DNA of 12,676 nt, taken from the NCBI GenBank assembly GCA_030637665.1, contig DAOWGA010000332.1, positions 1 to 12,676 on the forward strand. Direction: 5' to 3'. Made by a program: the position numbers and the translations under genes. Of the stretch, positions 7,844-12,676 are shown one piece after another. The DNA is from Lysobacterales bacterium (GTDB taxonomy: Bacteria > Pseudomonadota > Gammaproteobacteria > Xanthomonadales > SZUA-36). Within the stretch, counting starts at the first letter, position 1, and each line of letters opens with the position of its first letter. Under the pieces are notes generated by a model. The model had not been told where the DNA came from. It ran no database searches and saw only the letters and a program-made list of their open reading frames with translations.

Positions 7844-7872
7844 AATGTATCGGCTTTACCCACAGCAATCAA
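7844..7872 (-). promoter_or_regulatory. Candidate sigma-70 promoter of the CNT/MFS-PlsC operon
   Basis: On the minus strand TTGATT (plus 7867-7872) and TACATT (plus 7844-7849) are separated by exactly 17 bases, each matching the consensus boxes at 4/6 positions. The predicted start is near 7837, giving a leader of about 35 bases that contains the GGAG ribosome site. It lies between the CNT gene and the inverted-repeat element, the only long non-coding gap that could hold a promoter for this gene pair. Confidence 0.4.
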
Positions 7873-7885
7873 ATTCATCAATTTA

Positions 7886-8047
7886 TCCGCAGAGGACGCA
7901 GAAGACGCAGAATATGGGGCGGTTGATAGGTCTGTCGTATAGATATTGAAGGAGGTTAGTTTGTTAGACACCCGGTTTTCAGCTTGGTGAAGCAGAATCT
8001 CGCACCGCTCTTTTCCGCGTCTTCTGCGAATTTTGCGTCCTCCGCGT
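7886..8047. repeat. Imperfect inverted-repeat element with CGCAGA(A/G)GACGC arms
   Basis: Two arms rich in the unit CGCAGAAGACGC / CGCAGAGGACGC face each other across about 100 bp. In the left arm, 7897-7912 matches the reverse complement of 8013-8028 at 15 of 16 bases. Also in the left arm, 7888-7900 matches the reverse complement of 8034-8046 at 12 of 13 bases. In the left arm the two units share four bases; in the right arm they are separated by six bases (AAAATT). Read in frame, the arms give SAEDAEDAE and SASSA-like peptides, a pattern often seen in spurious hypothetical proteins, so the translation is not a gene. It may be a MITE- or REP-like dispersed element, or an RNA hairpin after the MATE gene, whose stop is only 18 bases from the right arm. 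It accounts for most of the 263-bp gap. Confidence 0.65.
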
Positions 8048-8064
8048 TACTTATTTACAGTCCC

Positions 8065-9423
8065 TCAAATCTTGATCTTTGCCCACTTGCGGCTGCGCCA
8101 TTGCTGGGCGCAGTTGAGGGCCTGGCCGACGCGGTAGATGCCGTTAACGATCCAGACGCCGAGCAAGCCGTAACCGAGCGTCGGGCCGACCAGGAAGGCC
8201 AGGGGCAGGAAGAAAACCCACTGCCAGATCAGGCTGATCCACATGCTGCGGCGCGTGTCGCCGGCGCCGATCAGTGCATTCATCAGAACCATGCCCATCG
8301 TATCGAAAGAGATCATCAGGGCCCAAAGTACCATTGGCAGGTGGGCCAGTTGCCGTGTCTCGGGATTGCTCAGGAAAATGCCGAGGATGGGATACGCCAG
8401 CGGAATGAGCAACAGGCTCATGGCCAGGCCGTAAATAAAAGTCAGCGCGCTGCAGTTCCAGCCCCACATGGCGGCGTCGGCCTTGTCACCCCGGCCGAGC
8501 GCATTGCCGACCAGGGTGGTCGCTGCCAGAGCGATGCCGAAGGCCGGCAGTATGGCCGTAATGTGGAAGGTCATCAGAACATTGATCGCCGCCACTTCGG
8601 CGGTTCCGATCCGGCCCACAATCCACACCAGCGTGACCAGGCCCGCAGAAAAAAACAGTTGTTGCAGGCTGCTTGGCAGAGACAGCATGAACTGCTGCCA
8701 TAGAGTGCTGCGTGAGGGAATGCCGTGCAGGAAGCCTTTGTCGCTGGCGTGACGAATGGCGAAGAAAAAGTACAAAGCCGTTCCGATGTACAGGGAAATC
8801 GTGGTGGCCAGGCCGGCTCCGAAGACCCCCAGTTCAGGGGCGCCCAGGTTGCCGAAAATCAACACCCAATTCAGGAATATATTGATGGCATGCATGATCA
8901 GCAGCGTGCGCAGATACACCCCGGTCATGTGAATTGCGCTCCAGTAGCCCCTGAAAGAGAAATTCATGCCCACGGCCATCATGCTGGCGATGCGTACCTG
9001 CAGGTAGGGCGTGCCCAGCTCCCGGACTGCGGGATCGTCGGTCAGGAATGAAAACGCCAGCGGTGTGAACAGAATCAGAATCACGCACAAAGGAATCCCG
9101 ATCATCAGGGCAAGGACCAGGCCGCCGTTAAGTGGGATAGCCGTTTCGGAGGTTCGCCCCTCACCCAGCCTCCTGGCCGCCAGGGCCTGGACACCGGCCG
9201 ACAGGCCAATAATGAAGGAAATGGCCATGTAGCTGCTAAAACTGCCAATTCCGGTCGCGGCCAGAGCCGTGTCGCCGAGGCGCCCGACCATGCCGATGTC
9301 GACCAGGTTCAGGATGTTCTGCGACATCATTCCACCCGTGATCGGCAGGGCAATGCTCCAGATCAGCTTTCGCCTGCCCTTGTCGGGGAACAGGCGGTGC
9401 AATCGGGTGGCCGCTGCAGTCAT
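8065..9423 (-). CDS. MATE-family efflux transporter
   Basis: Multidrug and toxic-compound extrusion proteins export cationic drugs or metabolites in exchange for Na+ or H+ across the inner membrane. With the ATG at 9423 the protein has 452 residues, the usual length, and about twelve hydrophobic segments in two halves. The first helix region LPITGGMMSQNILNLVDIGM (residues 27-46) followed by VGRLGDTALAATGI is the standard N-terminal MATE pattern. The equivalent pattern of the second half begins at LSLPSSLQQLFFSAGLV and reaches IGTAEVAAINVLM. The open frame extends back to 9645, but that part lies inside prfC in another frame and reads as non-membrane sequence, so it is not used. The start is 4 bp from the prfC stop, with only a weak ribosome site, which suggests coupling to prfC. 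The substrate is unknown. Confidence 0.93.
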   Translation of the reverse strand: MTAAATRLHRLFPDKGRRKLIWSIALPITGGMMSQNILNLVDIGMVGRLGDTALAATGIGSFSSYMAISFIIGLSAGVQALAARRLGEGRTSETAIPLNGGLVLALMIGIPLCVILILFTPLAFSFLTDDPAVRELGTPYLQVRIASMMAVGMNFSFRGYWSAIHMTGVYLRTLLIMHAINIFLNWVLIFGNLGAPELGVFGAGLATTISLYIGTALYFFFAIRHASDKGFLHGIPSRSTLWQQFMLSLPSSLQQLFFSAGLVTLVWIVGRIGTAEVAAINVLMTFHITAILPAFGIALAATTLVGNALGRGDKADAAMWGWNCSALTFIYGLAMSLLLIPLAYPILGIFLSNPETRQLAHLPMVLWALMISFDTMGMVLMNALIGAGDTRRSMWISLIWQWVFFLPLAFLVGPTLGYGLLGVWIVNGIYRVGQALNCAQQWRSRKWAKIKI

Positions 9424-9427
9424 ATGA

Positions 9428-11023
9428 TCAGCTGGCGAAAATGATGGTTTCGCGTGTTGCAGCGAAGTGGATGTCGGGCCAGCGTTCCTCGGTGAGTTGC
9501 AGGTTGATCCGGGATGGCGCCAGGTAGACCAGTTGGCCGGCACCGTCTTCAGCCAGGTTATTCTGCAGTTGGCGCTTGAAGTCAGCCAGCATCTTTTCAT
9601 CCTCGCATTGAATCCAGCGCGTGGTTTGTACGTTGATGGTTTCAAAGCTTGCGTCGACGTTATATTCGTTCTTGAGCCGGTAGGCCACTACGTCGAACTG
9701 GAGAATGCCGACTGCACCGAGTATCAGGTCGTTGCCCAATAGTGGCCTGAAGAACTGGGTTGCACCTTCCTCTGAAAGTTGGCTAAGGCCCTTTTGCAGG
9801 GCTTTCAGTTTCAAGGGGTCACGCAGCTGTGCCCGGCGAAACAACTCGGGGGCGAAATTCGGGATGCCTGTGAATTGGAGTGATTCGCCTTCGGTGAAAG
9901 TATCGCCAATGCTGATGGTCCCGTGGTTGTGCAGGCCCACGATATCTCCGGGCCAGGCATTCTCCACGTGCTCACGGTCTTGCGCCATGAAGGTCAGTGC
10001 GTTGGCTGCCTTCACGCTTTTGTCCAGGCGTACATGATGCATTTTCATCCCGCTGTGAAAACGGCCCGAGCATATTCTCAAAAAAGCGACCCTGTCCCGA
10101 TGAGCCGGATCCATGTTGGCCTGTATCTTGAACACGAATCCAGTCATTTGGGGTTCACTTGCTTCCACCGTGCGGCCAAGCGTTGCCCGGGAACCGGGTG
10201 TGGGTGCATTGACAGCGAATGCATCCAGTAAAGGAGTGACGCCGAAATTATTGATCGCCGAGCCGAAAAATACGGGTGTCTGTTCGCCGGCGAGATAAGC
10301 TTCCTGGTCAAACGCATGGCTGGCGCCCTGTACCAGTTCGATTTCTTCGCGGAGTTCTTGTGCATACGGCCCGAGACGCTCATCCAGTTCCGGATTGTCG
10401 ATGCCCTCGATGAGTTCTGCTTCCTGCGTGACGTAGTTCCTGCCTGACTCATACAAATGAACCGTGCCGTCCAGCAGGTGGAAGACACCTTTGAGGCGCT
10501 GACCCATGCCGATTGGCCAGGTAACCGGCGCGCATTGAATCCCCAGCACGGATTCCACTTCATCCAGCAGTTCCAGCGGGTCGCGCCCTTCGCGATCGAG
10601 CTTGTTGATGAAGGTGAAAATCGGAGTCTGTCTGAGCCGGCAGACTTCCATCAACTTGATGGTGCGTTCTTCCACGCCCTTTGCACAGTCTATGACCATC
10701 AAGGCCGAGTCCACAGCGGTCAGCGTCCGGTATGTATCTTCCGAGAAATCGGCGTGGCCCGGGGTATCCAGCAGATTGATAACCAGGTCGCGGTACTTGA
10801 ACTGCATGACGGATGAAGTCACCGAAATGCCGCGTTCCTTCTCCAGTTTCATCCAGTCCGACGTCGCATAACGGGCTGCCTTTTTGGCTTTGACTGTACC
10901 CGCCATCTGGATTGCGCCGCCAAACAGCAGCAGCTTTTCCGTCAGGGTCGTCTTGCCGGCATCCGGATGCGAAATGATCGCAAAAGTCCGGCGGCGGGCG
11001 ATTTCATTTTCTAATTCAGACAT
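9428..11023 (-). CDS. prfC: Peptide chain release factor 3 (RF3)
   Basis: RF3 is the GTPase that frees RF1 or RF2 from the ribosome after peptide release. The 531-residue length is normal (E. coli 529). The GTPase motifs are all present: G1 SHPDAGKTT at 18-26, switch [10 protein letters not shown] at 63-71, G3 DTPGHADF at 86-93 and G4 [10 protein letters not shown] at 140-149. The second domain carries [19 protein letters not shown], and the C-terminal domain contains [20 protein letters not shown], both characteristic of RF3 as opposed to EF-G. It begins [20 protein letters not shown], matching the family start. There is no obvious Shine-Dalgarno before the ATG; instead a leader with nested inverted repeats lies upstream. 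The MATE gene follows after 4 bp. Confidence 0.97.
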   Translation of the reverse strand: MSELENEIARRRTFAIISHPDAGKTTLTEKLLLFGGAIQMAGTVKAKKAARYATSDWMKLEKERGISVTSSVMQFKYRDLVINLLDTPGHADFSEDTYRTLTAVDSALMVIDCAKGVEERTIKLMEVCRLRQTPIFTFINKLDREGRDPLELLDEVESVLGIQCAPVTWPIGMGQRLKGVFHLLDGTVHLYESGRNYVTQEAELIEGIDNPELDERLGPYAQELREEIELVQGASHAFDQEAYLAGEQTPVFFGSAINNFGVTPLLDAFAVNAPTPGSRATLGRTVEASEPQMTGFVFKIQANMDPAHRDRVAFLRICSGRFHSGMKMHHVRLDKSVKAANALTFMAQDREHVENAWPGDIVGLHNHGTISIGDTFTEGESLQFTGIPNFAPELFRRAQLRDPLKLKALQKGLSQLSEEGATQFFRPLLGNDLILGAVGILQFDVVAYRLKNEYNVDASFETINVQTTRWIQCEDEKMLADFKRQLQNNLAEDGAGQLVYLAPSRINLQLTEERWPDIHFAATRETIIFAS

Positions 11024-11041
11024 AGTGATCAGGGTTGTTCA

Positions 11042-11104
11042 CGCGGGCTAAATCCGGGAAGCCGTTTGGCGATCAAATCGATTAGCCAAAGGGGAAAGCC
11101 CGCG
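11042..11104 (-). promoter_or_regulatory. Structured leader upstream of prfC (nested inverted repeats)
   Basis: In the 100-bp gap between the M23 gene and prfC, an 8-bp perfect inverted repeat CGCGGGCT (11042-11049) / AGCCCGCG (11097-11104) encloses a second one, TTTGGC (11065-11070) / GCCAAA (11085-11090). An extra GAT/ATC pairing inside the inner loop can lengthen the inner stem. Neither side is followed by a T-run, so it is not a standard Rho-independent terminator. As RNA it would form a long stem just ahead of the prfC start codon, which itself lacks a strong ribosome site. It could be a post-transcriptional control site, an mRNA-stability or attenuation structure, or a binding site for a protein on DNA. 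Confidence 0.45.
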
Positions 11105-11123
11105 ATTCTAACAGAATGACGGC

Positions 11124-12122
11124 TCAGGGTTTTCCCGCAGCGTCTTTTGAAGCGCCTTTCAGGAATCGCTGCTCTTCCGGAATCGTAGCTGTGCCTTCCG
11201 GAGTCCGAAATTTAAACGGGACTGAGATCAGCTTCATGCCCGTATTCTGCTGAATCGCGAAATGCAGATGGGGGCCGGAGCTGAAACCGGTGTTTCCCGA
11301 GCGTGCGATTCTCTGCCCTGCCCGGACTCGTGATCCGGGCCGCACGTTAACGCTGGCCAGGTCCAGGTGAGCATATAAAGCCATGGTGCCGTCGTCGTGC
11401 AGGACACGAACGTGATTGGCCTTGTCAGCGAATTTTTCAAAATTGGTCCCACCGCGATTGAAATCTTCCTCTACATCCATCACCGTCCCGTTCCGCACTG
11501 CGTGGATGGCAGTTCCCACCGGCATGGCAATGTCCACAGCGTAAATGGCGTCGGGGGAGTTGTGTGTCTTTTCGCCCTGGAAACCCTGGCTGACAGGATA
11601 TTCCTCGGTTGCTGCAAAAGGCGGGAGCACGACCATCCCTTCAATCTGTTTGCTCATCGGCCGCCCCGGTATTGAAGACATGCCTAGCCGGTAACTGAAG
11701 CCCTGTCTCTGATCCAGCGCGCCGATGCCAACCAGTGTCTGTTCGGTCTGGGCCGGGATGATAAAACGGGCGGGCAGGGGGGGTTCGGAAAGTACGTTAA
11801 CCGCCTCTTCAAATCTCAGTTCAACTTCAACCGGGCCCCAGAAATCGTTGAACAGCAAGTAGACAGGACTTTCCTTTCGGCCATCGCGGCGTATTTTCAA
11901 GCGCGGCTCCGGCTCCCGCTCCATGTATACCGTCTCGAATTCGACCCCCTCTGCCGGCGCCTGGTCCGTGAAGTGCCAGATGCCGTTCTCGTCCTGGAAT
12001 TTATATATATTTTTTGCCAGCGCACTGATTGGCAGCAGTGTCACTGCAGCAAGCAGAAAGGCCAGGCATGTTTTGTTTCCCGTCAAATCCCGTATCCTCA
12101 GGTTTTCAGCCGTGATTAGCAT
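11124..12122 (-). CDS. Exported DUF4124 / M23 (LytM-type) metallopeptidase
   Basis: A likely periplasmic peptidoglycan endopeptidase, or an inactive-enzyme-like regulator of one, of 332 residues. Residues 16-36 form a signal peptide ending ISALA, and 37-60 ([19 protein letters not shown]) are a DUF4124 domain. The M23 domain is about 185-305. Zinc and catalytic residues are intact: H187 and D197 in [20 protein letters not shown]252 in ALYAHLDL, and H285/H287 in GPHLHFAI. All expected ligands are present, so activity is likely. The ATG at 12122 overlaps the end of the serine dehydratase gene by 7 bases. An in-frame TTG at 12086 is a strong rival: it has a GAGG ribosome site (plus-strand CCTC at 12096-12099) nine bases upstream and gives a typical 24-residue signal peptide. 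The region between this gene and prfC contains a structured leader, so the two may not share one transcript. Confidence 0.88.
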   Translation of the reverse strand: MLITAENLRIRDLTGNKTCLAFLLAAVTLLPISALAKNIYKFQDENGIWHFTDQAPAEGVEFETVYMEREPEPRLKIRRDGRKESPVYLLFNDFWGPVEVELRFEEAVNVLSEPPLPARFIIPAQTEQTLVGIGALDQRQGFSYRLGMSSIPGRPMSKQIEGMVVLPPFAATEEYPVSQGFQGEKTHNSPDAIYAVDIAMPVGTAIHAVRNGTVMDVEEDFNRGGTNFEKFADKANHVRVLHDDGTMALYAHLDLASVNVRPGSRVRAGQRIARSGNTGFSSGPHLHFAIQQNTGMKLISVPFKFRTPEGTATIPEEQRFLKGASKDAAGKP

Positions 12123-12676
12123 TCAATCACGTTCACGGCCAGTCCGCCACGTGAAGTTTCTTTGTAGTGGCTCTTCATGTCGGCGCCCGTTTCACGCATG
12201 GTCTTGATCACCTTGTCCAGGGACACCTGGTGCTTGCCGTCTCCACGAATGGCCATGCGTTGCGCATTAATCGCTTTGACGGCAGCCATCGCGTTACGTT
12301 CAATGCACGGAATCTGGACCAGGCCGCCAACCGGGTCACAGGTCAGGCCCAGGTTGTGCTCCATCCCGATTTCCGCCGCGTTTTCAACCTGGAATAGCTT
12401 TCCTCCCATGGCCGCCGTCAAGCCGCCGGCCGCCATGGAGCAGGCAACGCCCACCTCGCCCTGGCAACCAACCTCTGCGCCCGATATCGAGGCGTTCTGC
12501 ATGTAGAGAATCCCGATGGCTCCGGCGGTTAGCAGGAATTCGATGATTCCTTCCTCGCTGGCGCCGGGAATAAAGTCACAGTAATACTGAATGACAGCTG
12601 GAATGATACCGGCGGCGCCATTGGTCGGGGCCGTAACTACCCTTCCCCCGGCGGCGTTTTCCTCGTTTACAGCCAG
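12116..12676 (-). CDS. sdaA: L-serine dehydratase (iron-sulfur, C-terminal part; runs off the window)
   Basis: This is the catalytic alpha-type domain of [4Fe-4S] L-serine ammonia-lyase, which converts L-serine to pyruvate and ammonia. The open frame enters from the right edge; 186 residues are present. Conserved elements are the [15 protein letters not shown] loop (residues 14-28 of the fragment), [21 protein letters not shown] and [19 protein letters not shown]. The three cluster cysteines are C71, C113 and C124; their spacing (42 and 11) equals that of C343, C385 and C396 in Legionella pneumophila serine dehydratase as I recall it. The last residue, C186 (ending VNVIEC), stands 62 residues after the third, as does the C-terminal tail cysteine of that enzyme, which enters the active site. 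The symbol sdaA is a family choice; an sdaB-type paralogue cannot be excluded without the N-terminus. Confidence 0.95.
   Translation of the reverse strand: MAVNEENAAGGRVVTAPTNGAAGIIPAVIQYYCDFIPGASEEGIIEFLLTAGAIGILYMQNASISGAEVGCQGEVGVACSMAAGGLTAAMGGKLFQVENAAEIGMEHNLGLTCDPVGGLVQIPCIERNAMAAVKAINAQRMAIRGDGKHQVSLDKVIKTMRETGADMKSHYKETSRGGLAVNVIEC

Noticed and set aside
7721..7942. Plus-strand frame containing LSAEDAEDAE
   Set aside because: It begins inside the CNT gene on the opposite strand and its tail is only the translated repeat arm; no ribosome site is visible.
7926..7977. AAGGAGG ribosome-like site in the centre of the inverted-repeat element
   Set aside because: The only start at a suitable distance is a TTG leading to a frame of about nine codons, so no small gene is supported.
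7984..8703. Plus-strand frame of 239 codons starting in the right repeat arm
   Set aside because: Mostly antisense to the MATE gene, with a low-complexity Q/A/R/D-rich product and no recognisable domain.
9424..9645. N-terminal extension of the MATE frame
   Set aside because: It overlaps prfC out of frame and has no membrane or family character; the ATG at 9423 starts the normal MATE pattern.
11042..11104. Rho-independent terminator after the M23 gene
   Set aside because: The repeats pair well but no T-run follows on either strand, so it is described as a structured leader instead.

Overview
The window reads as a conserved chromosomal segment of a Gram-negative gammaproteobacterium. The evidence is an LPS-transport outer-membrane protein (LptD) with the gammaproteobacterial cysteine pattern next to SurA, an RF3 gene, an iron-sulfur L-serine dehydratase with a C-terminal cysteine, and a base composition in the mid-50s percent GC by eye. 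No species can be named from the sequence alone. There are no phage, transposase, CRISPR, tRNA or rRNA genes. The only repeat of possible mobile origin is a small inverted-repeat element near 7.9-8.05 kb.

Layout from the right edge leftwards, because most genes are on the minus strand. (1) 12676-11124: the 3' part of an L-serine dehydratase gene overlaps by a few bases an exported DUF4124/M23 peptidase gene. (2) 11123-11024: a leader with two nested inverted repeats precedes prfC. (3) 11023-8065: prfC (RF3) and a MATE efflux gene lie 4 bp apart. (4) 8064-7802: a non-coding gap holds an inverted-repeat element and a candidate promoter with a palindrome at the expected start site. (5) 7801-4647: a CNT nucleoside transporter gene sits 2 bp from an MFS-PlsC fusion gene, a lysophospholipid flippase/acyltransferase-like protein without the acyl-ACP synthetase domain. 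(6) 4640-3897 on the plus strand: msrB and a DUF2007 zinc-ribbon gene form a two-gene unit that ends 6 bp from the MFS-PlsC stop. (7) 3808-1 on the minus strand: a lipoprotein aminopeptidase (HELAH), lptD, and the start of surA.

Functional themes: the left part is about envelope biogenesis (SurA folds outer-membrane proteins, LptD is a client that inserts LPS, and the aminopeptidase is predicted to be lipid-anchored). The middle combines membrane-lipid turnover with nucleoside uptake. The right part combines translation termination, drug/metabolite efflux, cell-wall hydrolysis and serine catabolism. I see no clear new multi-gene defence or mobile system. The most unusual items are the inverted-repeat element at 7886-8047, the structured prfC leader, and the MFS-PlsC fusion without its usual AMP-binding partner.
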